Below are positions 33,649 to 45,445 of a DNA stretch of 64,000 nucleotides, piece after piece (position 1 is the stretch's first letter; each line of letters opens with the position of its first letter). Origin of the DNA: Lactuca virosa (lineage: Eukaryota; Streptophyta; Magnoliopsida; Asterales; Asteraceae); contig CAKMRJ010004445.1 of assembly GCA_928212115.1 (NCBI GenBank), positions 79,773,148-79,837,147 on the forward strand. Reading direction: 5' to 3'. The notes beneath the pieces are model-generated. The model was given only the letters and a program-made list of their open reading frames with translations, was not told where the DNA came from and did not search any database. The translations under genes and the position numbers were made by a program.

Positions 33649-34112
33649 AAACTAGAGGAAATTCTAGGATGCACTATTTCATAACATAGAAACTTTCAAT
33701 TCACTCTTTAAGGAAAATATCGGATTTTTCTGGAACAACTTTATCGCTTTTACAAAGGAGAACAGTTTCGTTTCAAAATAAAACTCTTATGAACTCACCA
33801 ACTTAATTGTTGACTCTTTTTCAAAACTACTTGTATTCTTAGGATTTCAGTGAACAGGTAATGCTCAACTTTGAGGACAGGGACGCCAAGGCATTAAGTT
33901 CAAAACATATTTTGTCATCATGATGTAATTGATTTCGAAAACATGTAAATATATACTACGATGTAACTTTTACAATTATATTGATGATGGTTGTGTTTGC
34001 TTTCTTCACTATTATATTCATTGTTATGATACTGCCCAAGAAGTCATCCGCCCCCGAACGTTTCCGCCGTTCTGGTTTGGGGGTGTGACAAGCTCTGTAG
34101 AGACACTCACCT

Positions 34113-34535
34113 TCATTTCTTGAATTCACTGATTTTGGTGAGAGTAGGTTGATAACCCATCTCATTGAAAATGTGTAACACTTGTTCATTAGTGACTTTG
34201 TAGAGTGGTGGAGAATTGGGGATTGCAAGAATCTTGACAAACAACTTCTTGGTAAGACGAAACTTCTTATCATTGATCAAATTGAACATCACAATATCCA
34301 TCGTCTTCCTATATGAAGTAGTAGAACCAGCCATGGACAACCAAGACATAGGTACCTCAAAGGAAATGAACATCGCAGTGGATAAAACAGAATGTTTCAA
34401 AGCAACGATGAGCATCTTGAGTTCTTCAGGGTATACAGTAATATCTCTATCTACTTCATAATTGGTACTCTGGATCTTCATGATGGATTGAGAAGATGCA
34501 TCATCTGTAGTGTTGGATTGTAGAGCGGTGGCCAT
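34113..34535 (-). CDS. ORF beyond pol in Sirevirus-like element S
   Basis: 140 codons, no stops, in the orientation of S and about 2 kb downstream of the end of its pol. The protein starts MATALQSNTTDDASSQS, then ITVYPEELKMLIVALKHS, PMSWLSMAG and FVKILAIPNSPPLYKVTNEQV. No signal peptide or clear membrane segment is visible. It ends close to the X LTR insertion edge (34090), so a longer C-terminal part was probably lost. The place after pol is that of the env-like ORFs of Sireviruses, but nothing in the sequence shows an envelope function. I recall similar proteins from Asteraceae genomes without a known role. Confidence 0.6.
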   Translation of the reverse strand: MATALQSNTTDDASSQSIMKIQSTNYEVDRDITVYPEELKMLIVALKHSVLSTAMFISFEVPMSWLSMAGSTTSYRKTMDIVMFNLINDKKFRLTKKLFVKILAIPNSPPLYKVTNEQVLHIFNEMGYQPTLTKISEFKK

Positions 34536-34642
34536 GACTAGGGTTTGCTTGAAATCTTTTGAAGATCAGTGAAATAAAAGAGCAATAATCGTCTTTGAGT
34601 AATTTTGGAATGTGTAAAGTTGGAATGAATACCCAATTGCCC

Positions 34643-34652
34643 TTTTTATATG
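34643..34652 (-). promoter_or_regulatory. TATA box upstream of the S downstream ORF
   Basis: Minus-strand CATATAAAAAGG lies about 108-117 bp before the ATG, with a pyrimidine-rich leader and AAACCCTAGTC just before the start. No tRNA primer site lies between, so this is not an obvious LTR promoter. Confidence 0.5.
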
Positions 34653-35935
34653 TATCCCTGATTTGAATTTCAAACGGTTACCATCAATAAGCATAACACA
34701 TATCCCTTGAAAATCATACCACTAGCTGTCATACACGCCATGTCAGATAAAGTGATGAGAACAGTTTCTGAGAAACGCGCACAGTTATCAAACCGTCACT
34801 TCAAACGTCTTTTCGTCTGTACTGCAGGATAAGAACAAAACCTTCAAAATGGAGGTTAGGCTCTTTCGCTTTTGGGTTTAAAACGAAGTCATATGTCAGT
34901 TTTCGAAATCATCAGCCTGAGTTGGTAATATTCAGAACCTCAAGGATTTCGTGAGTGCAGTATGCCAAAGAAAAAGATAAGAAGCAAAATAAACAAAATT
35001 TTGGATTCTGTGATGTCAAATATAAAATTTCAACATAAAGTCAGATAAATCCCGAGCAAAGATTGCTTCGCTAATCATCAAGAGAGATGATCAACAGCTT
35101 GTGTGGTTTCCCGTGAATTACAATCGAATACTTGTGGAGAAATATCGAAGGGCTTCTTTTAGTTTCGCTTTAATGGTGGTTTAAAATTTCGTTAGAAATC
35201 ATACTCAACATAAGTATGACTAACTGTAAACGAAACTACCTGTTCGACCAGTGTAGTCAGTGACAAGTAAGCTTTGAAAAGTTTATTTAAGTAGCGAAGA
35301 TTGAGAAAGTTACTCAAACGGAAATCATATTCTTGAAATCAAAAATAAGACCTAAATCTTGTTGGGAAACTAATGTCGTAGGTTTCAAACATTTGATCAA
35401 GAGTTCTATTCAAGAAAAGAATGTGATTTTGAGTATCGAATTTATGTACTCAAACAAATGTTTCGTCATATCTGGAACAAAGTTCCCCTTCAATTCCTTC
35501 TTAATTTCAAAAAATTGGGTTTCACTTTCATCACGGTCTCATGAATCCAGATCATAAACACAGATTTTTGATATGTCTAAATCCTAAGTGGTTTATACCA
35601 GAGATCTCTTGGACATATGTCATTGTGTGTGATTATGTAAGAAATTTAGGAGTTAAAAGATGGATTTTTCGAAACAGTTGTACTTGTGCTATGCTTGGAC
35701 CAAGCAGTAAACTCTTGTCTTATTTGAGAAGAGTAAGGTAGCTTAAGGACTAATGTGAAGATAGACTGATTGGGAAGAAATTTTTGTGATGAAAACTTCA
35801 TTAAGGCTTTGAAAACACACATTGAGTCAAATGAGGCTTAGGTCAACATGCTGCAGCATGCTTGTAGGGACAACCTAACTAGTACAAAGTTTTTTCGAAA
35901 AATGTACCTGACCCTAGAACTGCAAGCAAGAACCA
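34653..35935 (-). other. Non-coding 3' region of S
   Basis: 1.3 kb without a convincing ORF. The word TTCGAAA is frequent on both strands, as in the rest of S. Confidence 0.45.
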
Positions 35936-35939
35936 TGGA

Positions 35940-36370
35940 TGATCTTTGCAAAGGCTGCGAAAAAAAAATACAAACACCAAAAAAAATTCTTTTTGTAGTT
36001 TTTTTTTCAAATTTAAAAGACAAAACAAAAGTAAAATCTTTTTGTTCTTTTTGATTTTTCAAAAAAGAAAAGATAAAACAAAAGTAAAATTTTTTTGTTC
36101 TTTTTGATTTTTCGAAGATGAAAAGACGAAACAAAAAAAATAAAATCTTTTTGTGCTTTTTGATTTTTCGAAAATTAAAAAACTAAACAAAAAAAATAAA
36201 ACCTTTTTGTGCTTTTTGATGTTTTTCGAAAATTAAAAGACTAAAAAAAAAATCTTTTTGTGCTTTTTGATGTTTTTCGAAAATTAAAAGACGAAACAAA
36301 AAAATAAAATTTTTTGTGCTTTTAGATTTTTCGAAATAAAAGTAACAAATTTTTTTTTGTACAAAACTCA
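35940..36370 (-). repeat. About six tandem ~55-bp A/T-rich units
   Basis: Each unit carries CTTTTTGTGCTTTTTGAT followed by TTTTTCGAAAATTAAAAGAC and an A-rich run. Read in the sense of S (minus), the units are purine-rich and resemble repeated polypurine tracts, as reported for Sireviruses upstream of the 3' LTR. Confidence 0.65.
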
Positions 36371-36520
36371 CGAAAATTTGTGATTAAGCGATGTGTACAG
36401 AATGTCGAAAGCGAAGCGTGTCGAAGCGCTGAACATGAACAGTAACCTCTGAATGACAGGCTATTTCCTTTACATAACCATTCAGCACCTCTGAATCGAC
36501 ACTCATGCACCTTTTCTTTG

Positions 36521-37596
36521 TTAATTTTTCGAAATTATCCCAGGAATTGAATTGCCTTCAATCATTCCTAGTCCTCCCAAAATTCTCACAAATGATTTTT
36601 CATCCAATGGCTTTGTGCAAACATCAGCAAGTTGATCAGTGGTTTTCACAAAGTGAACTTCGATATTACCATCCTCAACATGATCTTTTATAAAGTGATA
36701 GCGAAGAGCAATATGCTTGGTTTTCGAATGTTGCACAGGATTGTGACAAATGCGTATAGCACTTTGTGAATCACAATACAACGGAATTTTCTTCATGTTG
36801 ATTGCATAATCACGCAGTTGGCTTTGAATCCATATGATTTGCGAAGTGCAAGCTACAGCAACAACATACTATGCTTCTGTTGTGGAAATCGAAACACATG
36901 TTTGCTTTTTCGATTGCCAGCTTACTAACTTCCCATCCAGTGATTGACATCCACCACTTGTTCTTTTTCTATCAAGATTGCAACCTCCTAAATCAGCATC
37001 AGAAAATGCTTGTATGAAGAATCCAGTTTTCGAAGGATACCACAATCCTAACGAAATTGATCCTTTGAGATATCGAAAAATATTTTCACCGCTGTTAAGT
37101 GTGGTTCTCTTGGATTCGATTGATATCTAGCACAATTACAAACAGAAAACATAATGTCAGGTCGACTTGCTGTAAGGTAAAGTAACGAACCTATCATGCT
37201 CCTGTATAAAGTAACATCAACAGCTGGTTTGTCTAAAGAAGGTGTTAGCCTTGTTCCAACTGCCATTGGTACTCGTAATTTCGTGTTATTCGGCAAGCCA
37301 AACTTTTCAAGCTGATTATTTGTATATTTTTTATTGATAAAGATTCCTTCTCTGCTTTGATGAATATTCAATCCTAGAAAATTGTTTATTTATCCCATCA
37401 TGCTCATCTTGAATTGACTTTTCATCAGATTTTCGAAATCTCTAGACAAAGCAGGGTCAGTTGAACCAAAAATAATATCATCACCATATATTTGAACAAG
37501 CATAAGATGATTCCCAACTTTCTTTCGAAATAGTGTGGGATCAACAGATCCTTGTTTAAATTTTGATTGTTTTAAGAGGTCAGAGTTAAATACCAT
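36521..37596 (-). pseudogene. pol: S reverse transcriptase C-terminus and RNase H, broken
   Basis: Contains QGSVDPTLFRKK and the catalytic YGDDIIFGS (37477-37488; YVDD in most relatives), then YRSMIGSLLYLTASRPD. RNase H follows: LYCDSQSAIRIC and HIALRYHFIKDHVE, ending FVRILGGLGMIEG. Stops at 37390 and 37048 and a gap 36797-37047 with a frame change divide it. Confidence 0.9.
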
Positions 37597-38399
37597 GCTC
37601 TTGGTGCTTGTTTTAACCCATATACAACTTTATCTAAAATATAACAATGATTAGGAAAATTTTCATTTATATAACGTGGATGTTGTTCAACGTATACAGT
37701 TTCTTCAACTTCGCCATTAAGAAAAGCACATTTGACATACATCTGATAGACATCAAAATCCTTGTGTGCTGCATAGGCCAAAAATATCCGAACAGCCTCG
37801 AGTCTTGCGACAGGGGCAAAGGTTTCCTTATAATCAATAACTTCTTGTTGTGAATAGCCTTTAACTACAAGTCTAGCCTTATTTCGAACAATATTACCAT
37901 CTTTGTCTGTCTTTTTTTTGAAAATCCATTTTAACCCAACTATCGAAACATCTTTTGGTTTAGGGACTAATCTCCAAACCTTGTTAATTTCAAATTCAGA
38001 CAATTCAGATTGCATTGCAACAACCCAATCTGAATGTTCCATTGCAATCTTAACTGATTTTCGTTTAATTTTCGAAATAAAGACATTAAACATACAAAAC
38101 TCCTGATGAGCATTAACAACCTCATTCTTTGCACGAATTTGAGCTCTAGTTAACACACCATCTTGTGGATTTCCAATCACTTGTTTTTTTGGATGCTTTC
38201 TTGTCCATTTTTCCAATGGTGGATTTGCTGGATCAAAATCCAATGGTGCATCTTTGAACATTTCTTCATTCTCTGAACCTGCAACAGAATTATTATCATT
38301 AAAATCATGAAAAGTTTCATTTTGTTCATTATTCGACACATTTTGCTCCCCCTCAACAATTTCATTCACAGTTTGCTCCCCCTCAACATCATCATCCAT
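37572..38399 (-). pseudogene. pol: S reverse transcriptase N-terminal half
   Basis: 275-codon open frame: an acidic linker (DDDVEGEQTVNEIVEGEQ), then WVVAMQSELSEFE, GLKWIFKKKTDKDGNI, ARLVVKGYSQQEVIDY, DVYQMYVKCAFLNGEV and VVYGLKQAPRAWY. The frame then shifts into the downstream piece. Confidence 0.9.
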
Positions 38400-39079
38400 T
38401 CTCCTATTCTCCCCCTCGAAAGAATGCTCCCCCTCACTTGTTCATTTGGCATACTTTCGCTATCTCCAGGAGAAGGTGATGTCGAGTTTTCACCAAATAC
38501 ATCTTGAGCAAATGTCGAACAATCAGAATGCTTTGAAGATTCCAGAAGGTGATTATCTGGTGCATTGATTTCAGCATCTACAGCTCTTTCTGGAACACCA
38601 AAAATTAAATCATAATCAAAATCAGATGAATTAAGACTTTCAGATTCATCTTTTGATTCATTAAGAATTGGTTTTTGTTCGAAACTCTTTTCAACTTGTT
38701 TGATATAATAATCATCAAATGTAATATTGAATGTTTCTTCAATTTTCCTTGTTCGTCTATTCAACACTCGATATGCAACCGAATTATGAGAATAACCCAA
38801 GAAAATTCCTTCGTCAGCTTTGGACTGGAATTTTGAAAGATTATCCTTTAGATTTATAATAAAACAACTGCAACCAAAAACATGACAGAATTTGACATTA
38901 GGTTTTCGATTATTGATAATTTCATGAGGAGTAATGTTGAATCTTCGATGAACAAACAATCTATTTTGTGTAAAACATGCAGTAGACACTGCTTCAGCCC
39001 AAATATATTGAGGTAGATTCGCATATGTGAGCATTGTTCTTGCAGCTTCATAAAGAGAACGATTTCGCCTTTCAACCAC
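38366..39079 (-). pseudogene. pol: S integrase C-terminal part
   Basis: Begins MVERRNRSLYEAART, which carries the catalytic glutamate, then IWAEAVSTACFTQNRL, HVFGCSCFIINLKDN and GIFLGYSHNSVAYRV, the usual Copia integrase tail. A Ser/Glu-rich linker leads toward RT. Confidence 0.88.
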
Positions 39080-40005
39080 CCCATTCTGCAGAGGTGTATA
39101 AGGCGAAAAAAATTATGTGAAATTCCTTTGTCTATTAAAAACGAATCAAGAACATTGTTCTTAAATTCGGAACCATTGTCACTCTTTATTTTTCGAACTT
39201 TCATCTTCAAACTTGTTTCCATCTTTTTGATAAAATCAATCATTATTTTAGCTACTTCTGATTTTAACCTGAGAAAATAAACCGAAGTAAATCGAGAAAA
39301 ATCATCAACAATGACTAAAATGTACCGTTTCTTGTTAAGAGTTTCAAGAGTTGATGGTCCACAAAGATCAATATGAAGAAGTTCCAATGGTTCAATGATT
39401 TTCGAATCGATGATAATGGGATGTCCTTGTTGATGTTGTTTACCTTGTTCGCAAGCTGCACATAAAGTATTATTGTCAAATTTTAAAACAGGTAAACCTC
39501 CTACAAGATCATTCACAACTAATTTATTAAGATTTTGAAAATTCAAATGAGAAAGATGTCGATGCCAAAGCAAGCTAACATCGGATGAAGCTTTCGAAAG
39601 TAAGCAGACAGATGGAACACCAACAATTGGCTTTATGTCAAGTGTGAAAATATCTCCCTTTCTTTTGGATTTGAACAAAACTTCTTTCGTATTGACATTC
39701 GAAATAATCCTTCCTTCTTCATTAAACACCACTTGATTTTCAGTGCCCACAACAAGTTGCGAAAGACTAATCAAATTATGTTGAAGACCTTTGACATATG
39801 CAACTCGGTTTACAGTAAACTTCCCATTTGTGAGTTTACCATATCCCTTGACTTGGCACTTTTGATTGTTACCAAACTTTACAACACAAGCATTTTCCAA
39901 ACATCGATAATCACGTAAATTCTCTTTCCTTCCAGTCATGTGACGCGAACAACCACTATCGATATACCATTTTTCATCATATTGCTCATCACATAAAACC
40001 TGCAA
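38854..40005 (-). pseudogene. pol: S protease and integrase N-terminal part
   Basis: Protease motif KWYIDSGCSRHMTG (D-S-G) opens the frame. The pre-integrase zinc region is WHRHLSHLNFQN with CAACEQGK. Catalytic aspartates are in LLHIDLCGPS and KIKSDNGSEF. After SHNF the frame shifts; the correct continuation is the ORF at 39079. Confidence 0.9.
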
Positions 40006-42700
40006 TCAGTGGAAAAATTTAGGTACCCAAGGTTGTTTGGGTCCTTTGTGATTAGTTTGAAACACATTATGTAATGAAGATCCTATAATCCAATTACGAA
40101 CTTTAGATTTTACACTATCAATTAAGTCCACTTCATTTGGTAAAGGCTCAGATATATAATTTTTCGAAAGTTTAGGACTTTCACTGACGTTCACCTTTGC
40201 CTTCTCAGTTTTGGCTTTGTTGTCTTTTCTTTCCAAACAGGGCGCCATGCTTTAACTGAATATGTCGAGTCTTTCGATGATGAACTGACATTCGACATTT
40301 CATTCAAATACTCTTCATAAGCAGTTTTGATTTGTTGTTGAGAGTATTATCCTATTTGATAAGACTTTCCTTTGCCTTCAAGCCAATGATCGATATTTTG
40401 CACATCTGATCTACCCTTGGTATATGAAACTTTAAGGGCATGTTTCACTGGGGGATTGGAAAATTTTGGTTGTTAAGGTGTAAATTTGACATTTCGTTTT
40501 TATTGAACTTGATCAAACCTTTGTGTTTCAACCTTTGACTGAAAACGCTGTTGAGACCTCTTCAAAGAGAATGAATTTGGTTTCGATGGAAATCATTTTG
40601 AAAAACCATTATTGAAAAACCTTGTTTGATTTTTAAAATGTGGTTTCTTCAAAGACGATGAATTTTTTAAATGTGAAAATTTCTTTTCATGAAATGTGTT
40701 ACTTTGATTTCGTGACAAAAACTCAGTTTCTCGATTCTTGATTTTCGAAAAATCATTATGTGAAGTTGATTGAGACAAATGTTGTTTAGACAGAGCGGGA
40801 TTTTTCTTTATGACTGAACATGATGAAGACATTGTCTTAATCTTTTCAGACAATTCCTTTGTAGTGCTTTTCTTTTGCAAATCATTTTGTTTCTTTCGAG
40901 ACTCAACAATTTGCCAAAAAAAATTATTTCTTGCTTGTCTCTTTGAAATTCCATTTTCTTTCGAAAAATTTTCAATTTGATCCTTAAATTCTTTTGAATT
41001 TATTTTCACATTTTGTGTTTTGACTTCCAACTGAGTGTCAACTACTTTCGAAATTTTTGATTTTTCAACCCATGTTCATTGATGTTTTTCTCTTTGAAAA
41101 TTGTATGAATTCTTTGTTAGATTATTTTCAACAACACTTTGATTTGAGAAAAAACCTTCTTTCGAAGTTTGCTTATTATCTTCGTCTATCAATTTGTTAA
41201 ATTCTGGTTTGATGTTTTCAACATTTCCAGTCGTAACAAATACTTGACTTGGAAAAATGACATCATCTGTTCACTTGAAATTTGGATACACAACCGTATT
41301 TGTTTCGAGATAATGAGCACCTTTTTCTTTCATCACTTTGTCGAATTTTTCAGTTTCATCATACACCTGATCAACAACTCTTGGTATTTCAGCTTCATTC
41401 GAAACTACTTTTGTTGTGGTTGTGTTTTTTTGAAATTTCATCATCATCCTCCTCATCATCACTACTATCAGTTTGACTATCTTTGACATGTACATGATCA
41501 AAATCACAAACTTTCGAAGTGGAGGTTGGATCAGTGTCAGTCTTAGCGAACGAATCATTATATTTTTCTTTGCCTTTATTCAAAGATGTGAAATTAATGA
41601 CAGATTACTGAGAACAATCGACATCTTCAATCTCAATGATTTCGCTAAAATTATCAGAATTATCTTCAATATCAGCAAAATTAGATTGATTGTCAGATTT
41701 CGACTTCTCAGTTCTTTTCAAAATTTTATATTGTTCGTCTTTGGTTAATGTGTCATTCACAATGTCAACTAATTCATTAGCATCCAAACATTCATCAATT
41801 TTCACAATTCCATATGTATATCTATTATCTGCAACTTTATCAAAATCTAAAATATTCATCTCACAATCATAAGAAGTTTCATCTACTTTTTCTCTTTCGA
41901 AAGCTAAAAATGGTAGAAGCTTCCTATGTTGTTCTCTACTTATTTCACACGAATGATGCAATTTAGTTAATTTTCCATAGAGTCTCTTAGCAGAATTACA
42001 ATATATGTTTCTTTGTTTCAATAAAATTTATTATCAGTGCTAAGATTGTCTCTATCTACCATAATATTTGTAATCCGCAACTCTAAACAATCTATTTTAC
42101 TCTTCTTTGATTCCAAGACTCTTTGAGTTTCTAGTAACTGAGTACTAGCTTTATTAGCTTCATTGCTAGCAGAAATAACAAGATTATTCACATAAGTAAC
42201 ATAAGCATCAAACTCAATTAAAACAGTATCATATGCAGATGAAGGAATGTTAAAAGATTGAAGTAGAGAACGTACCTTTGCAGTCATTGGTGCATTATCT
42301 CCAGACTTCGAAACAAAGCATTTTCCTGTTATATTCTCTTCTTCGACATCCTCATATTATGCATACATGGCCCCATGGGTTAGATTTCTCATCTCTTCAT
42401 CATCAGACCCCGAAGACCATATCTGATACTTTCCCTCTTCTCCATCTTCTCCTCTAGCTACAAGTGAAAGATTTTTCGACTTTTTCTTGAGTTCCTCCAG
42501 CTTCTCAGAGTAATAAGCCTCATCCTTCACTTTATCCTTCTTTTCTTCTTTCTTTCTCAACATACATTCATTTGCCATGTGGTTTGCTCCATGACAATAA
42601 TCACAATCTATCCTTGAATCACCCTTCAACTTCTTCTCTAGTTTCGAATCCTCCGTCTTTACCTCTTTCTTTTCAAACTTCTTCTCCTGACTAACCTTCT
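40006..42700 (-). pseudogene. gag: S Gag and Gag-Pol linker, fragmented
   Basis: The end nearest protease reads KGPKQPWVPKFF, typical of the linker before Copia protease. Upstream are basic pieces (40593-41030), acidic pieces (41271-42021), a helical piece (42018-42287), and an intact zinc knuckle CDYCHGANHMANEC (CX2CX4HX4C) at about 42560-42610. The N-terminal half of Gag is missing at the junction with T. The large linker and zinc knuckle fit the Sirevirus/Maximus lineage. Confidence 0.8.
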
Positions 42701-43942
42701 CTAGTTTTGATGTGACAATCGGCGTGTATTGGTTAAGCCCCCATCATGCTGATATTATGTGTCGCGAGAAGGCCGTTCGCCTTCATCTCCCCAATCACGA
42801 AACCTTAATAATCTATGGTGATAAATCTAGCGCCAATCTTCGCCTTATCTCGTGCATCAAGGCACAAAAGTGCCTACACAAGAAGAACTACGCATTCCTC
42901 GCTCATGGTGTCGATAAGACCAAAAAAGAAGTAAACATTCAAGACATTCCAGTGGCATGTGACTTCCCGAATGTATTTCAAGAAGATCTTCCGTGTATAC
43001 CCCCAGAAAGACGGGTCGAATTTAAAATCGACCTAATACCAAGAGCCACATCATTTGCCAAATCACCCTACAGGTTAGCTCCCGCCGAAATGCAGGAGTT
43101 ATCCAGCCAGCTAAGCGAGCTACTAAGCAAGGGATTCATCCGACCAAGCTTCTCACCCTCGGGAGCTCTGGTCTTGTTTGTCAAGAAAAGAGACGGATCC
43201 TTCAGAATGTGCATCGAGTATAGAGAATTAAACAAGCTCAATGTCAAAAACCGATACCCACTTCCTCGAATTGACGATCTATTTGACCAGCTTCAAGGAG
43301 CTAGTTATTTCTCAAAAATAGATCTGAGATCCGGTTATCATAAACTCCGAGTTCGGGAAGAGGACATTCCAAAAACTGCATTTCAAACTCGATACGGTCA
43401 TTACGAATTTGTCATGATGCCCTTCGGTCTAACAAAAGCCCCCGATGCATTTATGGACCTCACGAATCGAGTATGCCGCCCATTCCTTGATAAATTCGTG
43501 ATTGTCTTCATCGACGATATCCTTATCTACTCTCGTAGTCTACTGCGATGCTTCGAATCAAGGGTTAGGTTGTGTCCTCATGCAGCATGGAAAGGTAATA
43601 GCTTACGCATGCAGGAAACTAAAGACGCATGAATTAAATTACACCACTCATGATCTCAAGTTGGGAGTTGTGGTCTTCGCCCTAAAGATTTGGAGGCACT
43701 ACCTCTACGGTACAAAGTGCACCATCTTCACCGATCACAAAGGTCTCCAGCACATTCTAAACCAAAAGGAGCTAAACATGAGGCAGCGAAGGTGGGTTGA
43801 ACTGCTAAATGATTACGAGTGCGAGATCAAGCAACACCCAGGCAAGGCTAACATGGTAGCCGATGCCCTGAGCATAAAGGAATACTCGGGTCGCCGTGTG
43901 AAAAACCTATCAATAACCATTGAATCCCACCTAACCTCGTAG
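42700..43942 (+). pseudogene. pol: T Gypsy reverse transcriptase and RNase H with internal deletion
   Basis: Starts abruptly after protease (FDVTIGV; FDVIIGMD in Z). RT: CIPPERRVEFKIDLIP, FIRPSFSPSGALVLFVKKR, IDLRSGYHKL, YGHYEFVMMPFGLT, catalytic FIDDILIYSR (43507-43536). The sequence then jumps to RNase H (VVYCDASNQGLGCVL, FTDHKGLQHI) without the connection domain present in Z (EEDHRQHL to LSLREGTE), a deletion of about 400 bp. The end carries KANMVADALS. Confidence 0.9.
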
Positions 43943-44917
43943 ATCAAGGAAGCCCAAACATATGCATTTAAGTCGGAGAACGTCGCACATGAAACACTGC
44001 GTGGGATGGTCAAGAACCTTAAAGCCAAGGAGGACGGAATTTACTACTACATGAATAGAGTTTGGGTCCCTAAACTTGGGTAATTCGGAGAAATGATCAT
44101 GAACGAAGCCCACAAGACGCGATATTCCATCCATCAGGGTTCGGATAAGATGTACCAGGACATTAAGCAACATTATTGGTGGCCAAATATGAGGGCAGAG
44201 ATCGCCACTTACGTGGGCAAGTGTCTCACTTGCGCCAAGGTGAAAGTGGAATACCAAAAGCCCTCCGGACTATTACAACAGCCAGTAATACCCAAGTGGA
44301 AATGGGAAAGGATTACTATGGACTTCATAACCAAATTACCTAAGACGGCAGACGGATGGGATGCTATATGGGTAATCGTCGATAGGTTAACTAAATCCGC
44401 TCATTTCCTGCCAATAAAAGAATCTTACAAGATGGAAAGGTTGACACGAATCTACATCAAAGAGATAGTAAGACTTCATGGGGTGCCAGTGTCTATTATC
44501 TCGGATCGAGATGGTAGATTTACTTTACGATTTTGGCAATCATTTCAGAAGGCAATGGGAACACAACTAGACATGAGCACTGCTTACCACCCTCAGACCG
44601 ATGGCCAAAACGAACGAACCATCCAAACACTCGAAGACAAGCTCCGAGCCTGTGTGGTTGATTTCGGCAAGTCATGGGATACCCACTTGCCTTTGGTTGA
44701 ATTCTCATACAACAACAGTTCTCACACGAGCATCAAGGTTGCTCCTTTTGAGGTTTTATATGGTCGTAAATGCAGATCGCCTCTATGCTGGGCTGAGGTG
44801 GGTGACACCCAACTAGAAAAAGCACAATCACCAGACAGCACTCTCACAGGGCCAGAGATCATTCGTGAAACAACCGAAAAGATAATTCAAATCAAATCCC
44901 GACTTCGAGCATCGTGA
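43943..44917 (+). pseudogene. pol: T Gypsy integrase, broken at the ends
   Basis: The open frame begins at 44093, preceded by a stop-interrupted stretch. Zinc region: HKTRYSIHQGS with CLTC. Catalytic triad: TMDFITKLP (D), IISDRDGRF (D), NERTIQTLED (E). Also AYHPQTDGQNERT and PLCWAEVGD. TGA at 44915 replaces an arginine codon; the match continues in frame to ~45000. Confidence 0.92.
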
Positions 44918-45009
44918 GACCGACAAAAGAGCTATGCTGACAAACGGCGAAAGCCTCTGGAATTCCAAGTCGGAGATCGGGTGCTATTGAAAGTCTCTCC
45001 CTGTAAGGA

Positions 45010-45393
45010 ATGATCCGTTTTGGGAAACGGGGAAAACTAAGCCCACGATACATCGGACCGTTCGAGATTCTTTCCCGAATTGGTCCAGTGGCTTATAAGC
45101 TACAGCTACCTTCGGAGCTAAGCAACGTACACCCCGTGTTCCACGTCTCGAATTTGAAAAAGTGCTTATCAGATGAAACTGTTGTCATTCCTCTAGAAGA
45201 GATTGAAATAAACGAGAATCTCCTGTTCGTCGAAGAACCAGTCGAGATAATGGATAAGGAAGTGAATCGTACGAAGCAGAGCCGCATTCCGATTGTGAAT
45301 GTTCGATGGAACACCAAGCGTGGACCAGAATTCACATGGGAACGCGAAGACCAAATGAAGCAGAAGTACCCTCACTTATTCTCTCATTCGTGA
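45010..45393 (+). pseudogene. pol: T integrase C-terminus with chromodomain
   Basis: Joined to the previous frame by a one-base loss near 45003 (SPCK then IRFGKRGKLSPRYIGPF). Includes GPFEILSRIGPVAYKLQLP and HPVFHVSNLKK. The last ~50 residues (SRIPIVNVRWNTKRGPEFTW) have the form of a chromodomain, placing T among Tekay-type chromoviruses. Chromodomains steer integration to marked chromatin. Confidence 0.9.
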
Positions 45394-45428
45394 TCCTACC
45401 TTTCGAAAGAATTTCAGGACGAAATTCC

Positions 45429-45445
45429 CTCTAACGGGGGGATGA
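45429..45445 (+). other. Polypurine tract of T
   Basis: CTCTAACGGGGGGATGA just before the LTR, the same tract as in V and X. Confidence 0.8.

Larger units (their letters stand above)
32309..33842 (+). other. Candidate intron inside the X LTR
   Basis: Donor CACAAG/GTGAGTTCATACC and acceptor TTGTATTCTTAG/G, homologous to the V sites. The middle LTR has the unmutated TTCTCAG. Confidence 0.5.
30886..34090 (+). mobile_element. Element X, 3' LTR (3.2 kb)
   Basis: It starts TGTGACAACCGTC after the polypurine tract and ends GGTTTGGGGGTGTGACA. It holds a GGACCGAA motif array (31350-31645), donor CACAAG/GTGAGT at 32309, a 98-bp tandem repeat (33193 on), hairpin copy 17, and the CAACTTAATTGTTG hairpin with TATTCTTAG acceptor at 33842. 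Confidence 0.9.

Noticed and set aside
34113..34535. Calling the S downstream ORF an envelope gene.
   Set aside because: No signal peptide, transmembrane segment or fusion-like region is visible; only its place after pol is suggestive.
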